A stretch of DNA of 64,000 nt from UBA10003 sp964365025 (GTDB taxonomy: Bacteria; Patescibacteriota; Patescibacteriia; Magasanikbacterales; UBA10003): NCBI GenBank assembly GCA_964365025.1, contig CAYIOJ010000001.1, positions 43,428 through 107,427 on the forward strand, given 5' to 3'. Position 1 is the stretch's first letter, and every line of letters begins with the position of its first letter. Below the pieces are notes generated by a model that was given only the letters and a program-made list of their open reading frames with translations, made no database searches and was not told where the DNA came from. Made by a program: the position numbers and the translations under genes. Below are positions 9,718 to 18,824 of this stretch, piece by piece.

Positions 9718-10811
9718 AAAAATAATCTCTGGTCTTTATTAAACGGCTTTTGTGTTTTATCTTCATCGGTAAAGACTTCCGAGCATGGCACAGGCAATGA
9801 TTTGCCATATATTCTTCCGGCGACATACTTTTTAATAAAATCCCGATCTTCCGCTATCGTGCAGGTGTCAACATATTCGCCGAAATATTTAATACCAAAC
9901 CCTCTTTTAATTATATCCTTCAATGGCTCCTTTAAAATATTACCAACCGATGTATGAATATATGGACAAGGGAGTACATCTCCATATTGCGTTACGGAAA
10001 ACATCCCTTTGAGCGCGATGCAACCTATATTAAGTCCGTAAGCGGGAGTCAAATGAGTAAAGACCTTGTACTTTTTTTCCAATTCCTCCATGTAGGTCAT
10101 GTCTTTTTTATCAACCAGACCTTCATAATTACCTTCCCACGCGCCGACTGGTTTGGCATAGCTTACAAACACACCAATTCCTTTATTAGTAAAATATTCT
10201 AAATATTTAATAAACTCTTCCGAATACAGTCGCTCTTTCCAAACAACAGTCTGCATAAAAATATCCAACCCGACTTTTCCGACCGCGTCAACGGCTCTCA
10301 TAACCCTTTCATGCGCACCTTTGGCATGTCTAAATTTATCGTGTTCCTCGGCGTCTAAACTATCTAAACTTACCTGCACACGGTCAATACCAATGCTTTT
10401 TAAATGTTTTGCCCGATTTTCATCCAATAACCACCCATTTGAATCGCAATTTATATAAAATTTTTGCGGATCAATCGCCGCGACCAATTCGTCAAAATCT
10501 TTAAAAACCAATGGTTCGCCTCCGGTTATCGTTACGCGCGCCAACCCCAATTCGTCTGCTTGTCTGAAAAGTTCTTTTACATCAGGAATGGTCATCTGTG
10601 GAGCGTCATTTCTACCTTGAAACTTCTTGATTGAGCAGTGTTCGCAGGCAAAATTGCAGGTATAATTATACTGAAATTGAATAATGGCAATGCTTTCTCC
10701 CCTTTTAATTTTCTCGTTAAATTTCATTATTTTCTTGTAAACAAGGGGTTTTTCTTCTTTGAGTTTGTTCCTATTTTTGATTTCAGCAAATTTCAACGAT
10801 TCATTTATCAT
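9714..10811 (-). CDS. Radical SAM/SPASM protein (MoaA/PqqE-like)
   Basis: Cys52, Cys56 and Cys59 (TCNFACEHC) form the radical SAM cluster motif, followed by TGGEPL, the SAM-binding glycine motif. The C-terminal part has further cysteines (GCIALKGMFS, CPYIH, CTIAED) as in SPASM domains. The length of 365 residues is normal. It is followed with a 4 bp overlap by the B12-type radical SAM gene, so the two are translationally coupled and may act in sequence. There is a 28 bp gap to the CDP-sugar dehydratase gene upstream. The substrate is unknown. Confidence 0.85.
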   Translation of the reverse strand: MINESLKFAEIKNRNKLKEEKPLVYKKIMKFNEKIKRGESIAIIQFQYNYTCNFACEHCSIKKFQGRNDAPQMTIPDVKELFRQADELGLARVTITGGEPLVFKDFDELVAAIDPQKFYINCDSNGWLLDENRAKHLKSIGIDRVQVSLDSLDAEEHDKFRHAKGAHERVMRAVDAVGKVGLDIFMQTVVWKERLYSEEFIKYLEYFTNKGIGVFVSYAKPVGAWEGNYEGLVDKKDMTYMEELEKKYKVFTHLTPAYGLNIGCIALKGMFSVTQYGDVLPCPYIHTSVGNILKEPLKDIIKRGFGIKYFGEYVDTCTIAEDRDFIKKYVAGRIYGKSLPVPCSEVFTDEDKTQKPFNKDQRLFL

Positions 10812-10839
10812 AACAAGAATCCTCTAAATAAAAATTGTT

Positions 10840-11796
10840 TTAATTTTTAAAATATTCTTTATACCAAAGATATGTTTCCGCAATTCCATCTTCAAAACTT
10901 ATTATCGGCACCCAATTTAATTTTTCTTTCGCCTTGGACCAGTCAAGATACTGTGCCGGTATTTCATTTTTAGCGATATTCAGGACATTATATTTGATTG
11001 TCTGTCCCAAAATTTTTTCTATTCTGTTTATAACATCTATAACGCTATAGATGTTCGTACTACCGAAGTTAAAAGCTTCTCCAGCCGCTATTTCTATGTT
11101 TTGAGCCAATTTTATACAACCATCAATTATGTCTTTAACATAAACATATTCTCTGACCATTTTTCCATCGCTTCTTACCGCCAGTTCAGCGTCTTTTATT
11201 GCCGCTTCTAATGCTCCCGGAATAATTCTGGAAAAATTAAAATCCCTGGGACCATAAACATTGCTGAATCTCGTTATAACGACTGGCAGGCCATAAGTTG
11301 AAAAAAATGCTTGGGCTATCAAATCGGCGGCCGATTTTGATACATCATAAGGATGACTGCCTTTCAACGGAAAAAATTCTTTATAAGGCAATTCCTTCGT
11401 TCTACCGTATGCCTTATCGGAAGAAATAACAACGACAAATTTTAAATCTCCTTTTTGTCTACATGCTTCCAATACATTTACCGTGCCCATGATATTTGTT
11501 TCCAGAGTTTCAACGGGATTTTCATAGGCCTTTTCAACAATTGGCTGCGCGGCTAGATGGAACACGCCATCTATTTTTTCTCTCTCCAAAATTTGAAAAA
11601 TATTTTTGTCTCTAACATCAGCTTTGTAAAACCTAGCTTTAAGGTTTATATTTTCTCTTTTTCCGCTGGATAAATTGTCAATCACAACAACATTGTGGCC
11701 CCTTTCTATCAGTTCATCTACTAAATGGGAGCCGATGAAGCCGCCTCCCCCTGTCACTAAAATATTTTTCGCTTTTAGTCCGTCCATATTTTCCAA
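10840..11796 (-). CDS. rfbG: CDP-glucose 4,6-dehydratase-like SDR
   Basis: This 318-residue extended SDR has TGGGGFIGSH at 15-24, a Ser126-Asp127-Lys128 triad in the SSDKAYG motif, and Tyr150/Lys154 (YDVSK). The SDK arrangement is the one seen in CDP-glucose 4,6-dehydratases, whereas dTDP-glucose dehydratases have TDE. It lies directly after, and overlaps by 22 bp, a clear glucose-1-phosphate cytidylyltransferase gene, the classical RfbF-RfbG pairing. The product would be CDP-4-keto-6-deoxyglucose, the branch point for 3,6-dideoxy and branched sugars. The family also contains UDP-glucose 4-epimerases, so the substrate rests partly on context. An internal ATG at 11787 is an alternative start. 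Confidence 0.75.
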   Translation of the reverse strand: MENMDGLKAKNILVTGGGGFIGSHLVDELIERGHNVVVIDNLSSGKRENINLKARFYKADVRDKNIFQILEREKIDGVFHLAAQPIVEKAYENPVETLETNIMGTVNVLEACRQKGDLKFVVVISSDKAYGRTKELPYKEFFPLKGSHPYDVSKSAADLIAQAFFSTYGLPVVITRFSNVYGPRDFNFSRIIPGALEAAIKDAELAVRSDGKMVREYVYVKDIIDGCIKLAQNIEIAAGEAFNFGSTNIYSVIDVINRIEKILGQTIKYNVLNIAKNEIPAQYLDWSKAKEKLNWVPIISFEDGIAETYLWYKEYFKN

Positions 11797-12566
11797 AAAG
11801 GATCATTTGTCCAATGTTCGTTCATCTCTTCCGCTTCTTTATGAGTATCCATGCACTTCCATTTTCCTGGATGGCAATAAACGGAAAGCTGTCCTTTTTC
11901 CGCTAAAAGAGGAAACACGGCTTCAATCATGCCGCCCGGCGGTATCAGATTCAACACATCGCGATTAAAAACCATAAATCCGCCATTGATAAAATCTCTA
12001 GATAAATCATCTTTCATGCCCTGAGTTACTTTGTGCTGAAAAAAATCTTTAACTTTCTTGGCATCATGGTCAATATTTAAAAAACCAAACCGCGAGGCCG
12101 GTCGAACTCCCGTGACTGTCGCCAAAGCGTTTTGCGCCCGATGAAAATCAACCAACTCTTTTATGTTTATATTACCCACACCATCTCCATAAGTCACCAT
12201 AAAATCGTCACCGTCAATATATTTTGCTAATCGCCTGACACGTTCTCCGGTTAAAGTATCCTGGCCGGTTTCGGCAAAAGTAATCTTAAAATTGTCACAC
12301 TCATCATTATGAAAAAAAATCTCATTAGATTTAGTATGGAGGGTAAAATCGTTAATCAAGCCGCGCCAATTTAAAAAGTATTCTTTAATCATGTGACCCT
12401 TATAGCCCAAAGCCAAAACGAACTCATTGTAACCATGATGAGCATATAATTTCATGATATGCCACAAAATCGGCTTGCTACCGACCAAAACAAGTGGTTT
12501 TGGCTTAAACTCGGTTTCCTCTTTCATTCTAGTGCCCACACCGCCGCAGAGAATGACTACTTTCAT
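11775..12566 (-). CDS. rfbF: Glucose-1-phosphate cytidylyltransferase
   Basis: The 263-residue protein begins MKVVILCGGVGTR, carries KPKPLV and KPILWHIMK, and ends with the WTNDPFWKIW-type tail; this signature is very close to RfbF/AscA enzymes (about 257 residues). It makes CDP-glucose from CTP and glucose 1-phosphate. The start is the ATG at 12564-12566; a longer frame to 12632 would add 22 unconserved residues and run into the preceding gene, so it was rejected. With the adjacent dehydratase it opens a CDP-deoxysugar pathway. No clear Shine-Dalgarno is seen in the 37 bp gap upstream. Confidence 0.92.
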   Translation of the reverse strand: MKVVILCGGVGTRMKEETEFKPKPLVLVGSKPILWHIMKLYAHHGYNEFVLALGYKGHMIKEYFLNWRGLINDFTLHTKSNEIFFHNDECDNFKITFAETGQDTLTGERVRRLAKYIDGDDFMVTYGDGVGNINIKELVDFHRAQNALATVTGVRPASRFGFLNIDHDAKKVKDFFQHKVTQGMKDDLSRDFINGGFMVFNRDVLNLIPPGGMIEAVFPLLAEKGQLSVYCHPGKWKCMDTHKEAEEMNEHWTNDPFWKIWTD

Positions 12567-12603
12567 AAGCTCAAATATTAATGTCTTTTGAGATAAAATT
12601 GTA

Positions 12604-14397
12604 TCAAAAATCTTTAATTTTGTAAATATCAAAATTCATATCGGAATAAACTCGCTTCATCCCAATTTTTTCCGGCTGCGCGCCGCTGTTTATCCGGCGA
12701 TCTTTAACATAATAAGATACTTTATACTTTGTTAGGTAAGAACCAATATTTGGAACGATTTCCTTTGCGTACTTATCGTATAAATCCGTAAAATATTTTT
12801 CACCCTTTAGAGTAATCGGGTCTGTTTTTTCTCCACAATTTGCGCCAAACAAATTTAGACGGAAAAATTTACACAACACCACTTTGCGATTATAAATCTT
12901 AGCCGGATGAATTGCATTTCCTGAGCCCGCATATAATGCAAAATCTTTTTTAATATCATCTAAACTTAGTTGATTAAAATAGTTAGACACTAAATATCTT
13001 TCCTCTATCTCTTGCGATGGCACAAGCTGAAACAAGCCACCACCCAAGATGTAGTGTTTGGTTAACGTGGGAATATAGGCATTGGTCAACGAATCTGGTT
13101 CAGCCCAAACAACAACTGATTTGCTTTCCTCATTTTCTAGCCAACTTAAGGGTTCGTTCATTTTTTGATTATCAACAATATGTTGCCAAAGTCGCTGTCT
13201 GTTAAAAAAAGAATAAAGATAACCCTTGTAGTAAGAAACTAGGCCGAACAAATATGTAAGACACAAAACAAAAATGATTATTTTTTTATATGAACAAAAA
13301 AGTTTAAATTGTGCCGCGCTATCTTTAATTAAAGACAAAAAAACAATAAAAGCAAGCGGCATCCAAACTAAAATAAACCGCACAATGTGCTGGGCTAACT
13401 CTAAGTCTTTCCCGGTTATAACGTTGCTTGCGGAAACAATTATAAGCGAAAAACCGTTAATAACAAAAAAGATCATCAACAATCTATACATTTGATTCTC
13501 CCTTATTTTTTTGATCCAACAAAAAACAAAAAAACACAGCAGCATCATAAGAACCACCCAACGGCCGGAATAAAATACCTCGGCGGTTGGCAAACGAGTT
13601 GAGACAAGACCAATTCTTTGCATGGTGTCCCAATAATATGGGTGGATAATCTGTAAATACGTAAATATGAAAAGCGGCAACGAAAAAATAGTTGTCAAGC
13701 CCAATATTTTTATCAAACCAACAGTCATTTCTTTTTTCTTTGTTACCAGCCAAAACAAAAAAGCCAGCCCCAAAGCTGTGACAACAACCTGCCACAAATA
13801 AGTGTAAACGTAAAACGAAAGAGTTGATGACAATATCAATAGAACCGTCCTTTTTTTATTCTTATGGTCTTTTATCCAAAATAAAAATGAAAAAAGAAAA
13901 AATAAATAAAATGGAAAAATCGTTTGCATTGAAACCGTGGCCGTCATTAAATAAAATACCTGAAAAAAAGTCAGCTCCGCGCCAAAGACACTTAGCCATT
14001 TTGACACACCGGCTTGTTGCAAAATACCATAAGCTAGAAAAACAAATAACAAGGACCAGAGCATGTCATTGACAATCGTACCCCACTCCAAAAACAATCC
14101 CAATAACATCGGAATGGCGGCTAACCAATCGGCAAAAAAGAAAGCGGGCGGCAATTCATTGTTATATTCTATTAAAAATGGATTGCCAATAAACGGATGG
14201 CCGTCTAAAATCTCTCTTATCCGCGGCTCATAATATTTCCAGTCCCCATGCACCGCACCGGTTATAGTAGCCGGACCAATCCATTTGAAATCCTTCGCGA
14301 AAAAAAGATTTATGACGGGCAAAGAAAGTAAAAAAATGGTTGCGGCCGCAAGCAATAATAAATGTTTATAACGAAATAAAATTTTTACCAATATCAT
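12604..14397 (-). CDS. Polytopic membrane protein, possible GT-C-type glycosyltransferase
   Basis: The 597-residue protein has about ten to twelve membrane helices between residues 10 and 400 and a soluble C-terminal region of about 180 residues. The first loop after helix 1 (residues ~35-90) is acidic/aromatic and contains GDWKYYEPR and the ELPPAFFFADW stretch, an arrangement reminiscent of GT-C enzymes that use polyprenyl-phosphate sugars. I recognise no family with certainty. A DPM1-like polyprenyl-phosphate sugar synthase is encoded three genes upstream in the same operon, so this could be its user. Its ATG overlaps the methyltransferase stop by 4 bp. Confidence 0.6.
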   Translation of the reverse strand: MILVKILFRYKHLLLLAAATIFLLSLPVINLFFAKDFKWIGPATITGAVHGDWKYYEPRIREILDGHPFIGNPFLIEYNNELPPAFFFADWLAAIPMLLGLFLEWGTIVNDMLWSLLFVFLAYGILQQAGVSKWLSVFGAELTFFQVFYLMTATVSMQTIFPFYLFFLFSFLFWIKDHKNKKRTVLLILSSTLSFYVYTYLWQVVVTALGLAFLFWLVTKKKEMTVGLIKILGLTTIFSLPLFIFTYLQIIHPYYWDTMQRIGLVSTRLPTAEVFYSGRWVVLMMLLCFFVFCWIKKIRENQMYRLLMIFFVINGFSLIIVSASNVITGKDLELAQHIVRFILVWMPLAFIVFLSLIKDSAAQFKLFCSYKKIIIFVLCLTYLFGLVSYYKGYLYSFFNRQRLWQHIVDNQKMNEPLSWLENEESKSVVVWAEPDSLTNAYIPTLTKHYILGGGLFQLVPSQEIEERYLVSNYFNQLSLDDIKKDFALYAGSGNAIHPAKIYNRKVVLCKFFRLNLFGANCGEKTDPITLKGEKYFTDLYDKYAKEIVPNIGSYLTKYKVSYYVKDRRINSGAQPEKIGMKRVYSDMNFDIYKIKDF

Positions 14398-15257
14398 ACT
14401 TTTTTTGCGATTATAAACATATTGTCTCTCAAATTGACAGGAAGGCTGATTCTGCCCAAAAAATTATTTTTAAAAATTTCTGTCAACCAGCGCCAAATAA
14501 AAATTTTCTGCCAATTATATAAAGTCTGGATTATATACTGTAGAGTAAATTTTTTACCAATATGGCAAACTGATAAAATCTCAAATCCGCAACTCTCTAA
14601 CATTTTTGTCAAATTATTACGATTGAAAACAAATAAGTGCTCCGGCGGAGTCAATAAATGCCAGTTTTTGCCTAAAATAAGACTAAAAACACTATTAGTA
14701 TCGGGCGTGTTGATAATTAACAATCCTCCGCTTTTTAATAATTGATGGGCCGCGGCCAACTCAGCTTTTGGGTCAGAAAGATGCTCAAACACATCTAAAT
14801 AAGTTAACGCGTCAAAAAAACCAGATTTTGACAAAAGATCCTTGGTCGTGCCGCAAATTACGTCTAATCCACAATCTCGAGTGTGTTTGGCGGCATAATC
14901 CGATATCTCAACGCCGCTGACTTGCCACCCGCGCCGAGAAGCCAGTTGTAAAAAGCTGCCCAGGGCCGAACCCACATCCAACAATCTGCCTTTGGTGGGT
15001 AAAATTTTTTCTACTTTGTCTAAATAAACATTAAAAGTTTTCTTCATAGCCGCCTTATCCTTTTCATAATCAACATAACCGTAACCCAGCGCGGCTCCTT
15101 TGAAATAATCTTTAGAATAAAGCCCTCCCGTGTTTTTTGGTATTGGCCAAACAAAAATTAAACCGCATTCCTGGCATCTATATATATTATAGTTATTTTT
15201 TTTGGTAAAAAAAATAACTATATCGCTCCGGCAGATAAGGCAAGCTATTTCTCCCAT
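14394..15257 (-). CDS. Class I SAM methyltransferase with N-terminal zinc ribbon
   Basis: A CLIC/CQEC zinc ribbon near the N-terminus precedes a SAM-binding motif (LLDVGSALGSFL) and the TYLDVFEHL segment typical of Methyltransf_11/23 proteins. The chosen ATG at 15257 gives 287 residues and a 13 bp overlap with the upstream GT2 gene; a start at 15287 would overlap by 43 bp and add ten non-conserved residues. It lacks the long C-terminal domain of sugar C-methyltransferases, so it could be an O- or N-methyltransferase acting on a glycan or lipid-linked sugar. Confidence 0.78.
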   Translation of the reverse strand: MGEIACLICRSDIVIFFTKKNNYNIYRCQECGLIFVWPIPKNTGGLYSKDYFKGAALGYGYVDYEKDKAAMKKTFNVYLDKVEKILPTKGRLLDVGSALGSFLQLASRRGWQVSGVEISDYAAKHTRDCGLDVICGTTKDLLSKSGFFDALTYLDVFEHLSDPKAELAAAHQLLKSGGLLIINTPDTNSVFSLILGKNWHLLTPPEHLFVFNRNNLTKMLESCGFEILSVCHIGKKFTLQYIIQTLYNWQKIFIWRWLTEIFKNNFLGRISLPVNLRDNMFIIAKKV

Positions 15258-15964
15258 ATTGTATCGATTTTTTTCTTTATTTTCCATGGAGCTAAAATTC
15301 CTTCCTTAATAATATGATTGGAAATCTTTGATTCGCCATTCAATCTATTTTTAAAAATTATAGGAATTTCTTTAAATTGCGCGCCGGCTTTCCACAATAA
15401 ATACTTGAGCTCTATCTGAAAGGCGTAGCCAGACATATCCATGCGTGATAAATCAATCTTTCGCAAAAAATCGGTTTTAATTAAATTAAACCCCCCGGTA
15501 CAATCAAAAATCGGCATTTTAGTAATCAGGCGAGAGTACAAATTGCCGAATTTACTCAAAAAACGACGCCAAGCTTCCCAACCAACAGTGCCTCCGTTCT
15601 TCACATAACGCGACCCCACTACTACATCAAATTTTTTTGCCACCTCCAACAACTCGGGCAAATATTTTGGGTCATGCGAAAAATCCGCATCCATCATGAT
15701 GACACATTCAACCAAATTGTCTTTTAAAATTAACTGAAAGGCGTCCAAATATGCCAGGCCAAGTCCTTCTTTGCGCGGTCTTTCAAAAAGAGATAAATTA
15801 GGATATTCTGATTGCAAACTTTTCACGACCTCCGAAGTTTTGTCCGGCGAGTTGTCGTCAACCACCAAAATTTTAATCCCCGGTGCCATTTTAAAAATAG
15901 CTGAAATAATACCCCCAATATTATCTCTTTCATTGTAGGTGGGAATAATTATCAAATTCTCCAT
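15245..15964 (-). CDS. Polyprenyl-phosphate mannose/glucose synthase-like GT2 (DPM1-like)
   Basis: The 239 residues match dolichol/polyprenol monophosphomannose synthases: IIPTYNERDN at the start, VVDDNSPDKT with the donor-binding aspartates, MDADFSHDP as the DxD motif, and GSRYVKNGG. It has no C-terminal membrane anchor, like the soluble DPM1 type. It would transfer a sugar from an NDP-sugar to polyprenyl phosphate on the cytoplasmic side, giving a donor for GT-C enzymes outside. The multi-pass proteins at 12.6, 28.6 and 35.7 kb are possible users. Confidence 0.88.
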   Translation of the reverse strand: MENLIIIPTYNERDNIGGIISAIFKMAPGIKILVVDDNSPDKTSEVVKSLQSEYPNLSLFERPRKEGLGLAYLDAFQLILKDNLVECVIMMDADFSHDPKYLPELLEVAKKFDVVVGSRYVKNGGTVGWEAWRRFLSKFGNLYSRLITKMPIFDCTGGFNLIKTDFLRKIDLSRMDMSGYAFQIELKYLLWKAGAQFKEIPIIFKNRLNGESKISNHIIKEGILAPWKIKKKIDTIWEK

Positions 15965-15967
15965 AAT

Positions 15968-17071
15968 TTAAATAAAATTTTTATGCATTGGTTCGTGTCC
16001 GGTGGCCGGCGCCAATTTCGCGTCATTATTCTTCAAATCCCAAAGAAATTCGTTGACTTTATGCTGTAAGCACAACGTGCCACACATGGTGCGAGCGTCA
16101 AACTTTTCTGAAGCGATTAAATTCATCACCTCCCAATATCGTTCACCTTGCCAAAGTTCTTTAAATGATGTCTCCGCGATATTGCCAATATGATATTTTT
16201 TGTATCTTTCATTGAAAAGCATGCCGCAGGGCGCCACTAACCCCGAACCAGACATCTGCAAAATAAAAGGCGGACCAAAACATTGCGAGTATTTTCTTTT
16301 CCCGCCGCTCATTATCTTTGACCACTTCGCTTTAACCAAATAATCTTTAGTGGAATAGCTTTCTGCTTTTTTCAGCAGTTCCGTCAATTCAAAATATTTT
16401 GAATAATCAACCCCTAAACTCCCCTCCTCATCATCGCTACAATGCTTAATAACTAAATAATCAACTCCTAATTCTTGGCCTAATTTAGCCAGCGGCATGA
16501 TTTGATCCTGAAACTGCGGCATCAAAACCATTTGCAATCCAATGGTCACTGTTAAATCCTGCTGTTTTTTAATACGCACGGCATTTTTGATATTATCGCA
16601 AACTTGATAAAACGCCTGTTCTGGACAACCGTGTATTTCCGCGTATCTCTTGGGTTTGGCGGCCGAGATATTGAATCGCAAATAAGTCAAAGCCGGCAAT
16701 ATTTTTGCCAAATGAATTTCATTTAATAAATAACCATTGGTACCTAAAGCCATATCCAAACCATTAGCGCGACCCTGAACGATCGCGTCATATAAATATG
16801 GCGAACAAGTGCTTTCTCCGTCACTCACAAAACTAACGGCTTTCACGCCGATATCGGCGGCATCGTCCAAAAATTTAAACACTACTTCTTTGGTCATTCT
16901 TTTTATGTCATTAGCTTGAAGTTGGCCATAACAATAAACACAATGATAATTGCAGGCGCGAGTTAGAGCGCAGTCAATAGTAATCGGGGCAATTCGCTCG
17001 CCACGCAACCATGCCTCTACGCGATCCTTGTGCCAATTCAATTTGTGACCATCAAGAATGATTTCACTCAT
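15968..17071 (-). CDS. Radical SAM/SPASM protein, paralogue flanking E1 genes
   Basis: Cys40, Cys44, Cys47 (ACNYHCVYC) form the cluster motif; later cysteines (CFGPPF, APCGM, TMCGTLC) form a SPASM-like tail. The usual GGEP SAM-binding motif is replaced by DGES (residues ~95-98). The protein is clearly paralogous to the one at 19809-20903: both start with an HxxRVxxWL segment and end with VNxFLWxLKN and a final NFI. The two genes flank the E1 alpha/beta genes and a GT2 gene. The start overlaps the GT2 stop by 4 bp. The substrate is unknown. Confidence 0.83.
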   Translation of the reverse strand: MSEIILDGHKLNWHKDRVEAWLRGERIAPITIDCALTRACNYHCVYCYGQLQANDIKRMTKEVVFKFLDDAADIGVKAVSFVSDGESTCSPYLYDAIVQGRANGLDMALGTNGYLLNEIHLAKILPALTYLRFNISAAKPKRYAEIHGCPEQAFYQVCDNIKNAVRIKKQQDLTVTIGLQMVLMPQFQDQIMPLAKLGQELGVDYLVIKHCSDDEEGSLGVDYSKYFELTELLKKAESYSTKDYLVKAKWSKIMSGGKRKYSQCFGPPFILQMSGSGLVAPCGMLFNERYKKYHIGNIAETSFKELWQGERYWEVMNLIASEKFDARTMCGTLCLQHKVNEFLWDLKNNDAKLAPATGHEPMHKNFI

Positions 17072-17772
17072 AAAATTTTATGACGAAGATAAATATCCGT
17101 GAATAAATCCAAAATTGTCAGTAAAACATAATAAACATTTTTCAATTTTAAAGCCCGTGATTGGCGTTGGGGCGGCTTAATTATCATTTCAATTTCTTTA
17201 TAATGATAACCGGCTTTAATCAAACGCACCAAAATCGCCGACATATAAGCAAAATTGCTGGCAATGGGCGCCTTTTTGAGTAAATCGGTTTTAATTAAAG
17301 AGGGGCCGTTAAAATATCTCAAATTTAAGCCGAATAAAAAATTCAAAAAGTTGGTATAAATCGCGGAAATAAAACGACGAGACCAACTTCTAATTTTTTT
17401 ATTAACAGTATAAGTAGTGACAATTTCGGCTGAACCTAAGGCCTTAAAAAGATTTTTAATGGTGCGCGAATCGGTTTCGTCGTCTCCGGGTAACATAACT
17501 GCATATTCCCCCCGCGCCATAGCCACGCCTTCACGAAAACAGCCGCCCAAATTTTGCGGTAGAGCATGATGGATAACTCGAATACGCGAACTAGACGACG
17601 CCAAAGCATCGGCGATTTCTCCGGTTTGGTCGGTGCTGCCGTCGTTAAAAATCAAAATTTCATAATCATTTCTTCCTGATAAGGCAGTCGAGATATTTCT
17701 CACGGCGCTGGCAATATTTTTTTCCTCATTCAAGGCCGGAACAATGATTGATATATTAATATTCTCTTCCAT
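17068..17772 (-). CDS. Family 2 glycosyltransferase
   Basis: The 234-residue protein has SIIVPALNEEKN near the N-terminus, FNDGSTDQTG for donor binding and a PGDDETD metal-binding segment, all GT2 signatures of the polyprenyl-phosphate sugar transferase type. No certain membrane helix is seen at the C-terminus. It lies between the E1 beta gene (6 bp gap) and a radical SAM gene (4 bp overlap), which ties it to the sugar produced by these enzymes. It could be a second polyprenyl-phosphate glycosyltransferase. Confidence 0.83.
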   Translation of the reverse strand: MEENINISIIVPALNEEKNIASAVRNISTALSGRNDYEILIFNDGSTDQTGEIADALASSSSRIRVIHHALPQNLGGCFREGVAMARGEYAVMLPGDDETDSRTIKNLFKALGSAEIVTTYTVNKKIRSWSRRFISAIYTNFLNFLFGLNLRYFNGPSLIKTDLLKKAPIASNFAYMSAILVRLIKAGYHYKEIEMIIKPPQRQSRALKLKNVYYVLLTILDLFTDIYLRHKIL

Positions 17773-17778
17773 AAAATG

Positions 17779-18822
17779 CTAAAAAGAACCGTCAAATTTC
17801 TTAACATATTCTTCCGTTGGTTGAATCTCCTTCATCTGCGTTTGATTTTTACCAAGCACTTCCCAAACGGCCGAAACAATCTGGCCAGCTTGCGGGTAGA
17901 AAAATTCTTCCAATTTGTAGCTGGTGGGAGACGGTGATTCTGCCAAACTTATCCGTTTAATCGGCGCTCGTAAATAAGACATGGCCTCCTCGGCCACGGT
18001 AGCGGCAATTTCGCTGGCCAGGCCGCACATTAAATGACCAGTATCAGCCACTACCAAATGACCGGTTTTTGTGACTGATGTCAAAACAGTTTGCTTATCC
18101 CACGGCTTTAAAGATCGCAAATCAATAATTTCCGCCTTTATTCCTTTTTCCGCCAAAATGGCGGCGGCTTTCATTGCTTCCAAAACCATCTGAGATATAG
18201 CGACGATAGTAACATCATCGCCTGATCTCATTATTTTGGCCGATCCCAAAGGAATGGTGTAATACTCTGTCGGAACGTCGCCAATTTCTTTATGCAACCA
18301 ACGATGTTCTATAAAAATCACCGGACATTTTTCTTTAAAACTAGACAACAGTAAGCCTTTCGCGTCATAAGGAGTAACTGGCATGACTACTTTTAATCCG
18401 GGTATATGCACAAATAATGATTGCAAACTTTGTGAATGTTGCGGCCCCTGGCCCCAGCCGCGGCCGATGATCGCCCGTAAAATAATCGGCGCGGACATCC
18501 GACCGCCATAAGTATAGCTCCATTTAGCCGCGTGATTAACGATTTGATCCATGGCCAAAAGCATAAAATCATCACGCGCATATACCAGCATAGGGTGCAT
18601 CCCCATCACGGCCGCGCCCAGAACCACGCCAGTTAAAGCATTTTCAGACAGCGGCGTATCTTCCACTCTTTTTGAACCAAACTTCAAAAAGGCCTCGCGA
18701 GTGGTATTAAAAATACCAGCGGCGTCATCGACTCCCTCGCCTAACACAAAAATTTCCGGCTGTCTCTCCATGGCGAGAACAATTGCTTCGCTAACGGCTT
18801 GGGCATAGGTAATCTCACGCAT
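17779..18822 (-). CDS. 2-oxoacid dehydrogenase E1 component, beta subunit-like
   Basis: The 347 residues follow the E1-beta pattern: YAQAVSEAI, VLGEGVDD with the thiamine-activating Glu, EDTPLSEN, and the active-site loop GQGPQHSQS. In pyruvate, acetoin and branched-chain dehydrogenases the E1 alpha/beta heterotetramer decarboxylates a 2-oxoacid and passes the acyl group to lipoyl-E2. No E2 or E3 gene lies in the window. In avilamycin biosynthesis the E1-like pair AviB1/AviB2 is linked to a two-carbon branch on a sugar; a similar role is attractive here but is inference. The gap to the alpha gene is 2 bp. Confidence 0.88.
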   Translation of the reverse strand: MREITYAQAVSEAIVLAMERQPEIFVLGEGVDDAAGIFNTTREAFLKFGSKRVEDTPLSENALTGVVLGAAVMGMHPMLVYARDDFMLLAMDQIVNHAAKWSYTYGGRMSAPIILRAIIGRGWGQGPQHSQSLQSLFVHIPGLKVVMPVTPYDAKGLLLSSFKEKCPVIFIEHRWLHKEIGDVPTEYYTIPLGSAKIMRSGDDVTIVAISQMVLEAMKAAAILAEKGIKAEIIDLRSLKPWDKQTVLTSVTKTGHLVVADTGHLMCGLASEIAATVAEEAMSYLRAPIKRISLAESPSPTSYKLEEFFYPQAGQIVSAVWEVLGKNQTQMKEIQPTEEYVKKFDGSF

Positions 18823-18824
18823 AT

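Noticed and set aside
12567..12632. Longer start for the cytidylyltransferase
   Set aside because: RfbF proteins begin at the MKVVILCGG segment and the extra part is not conserved.
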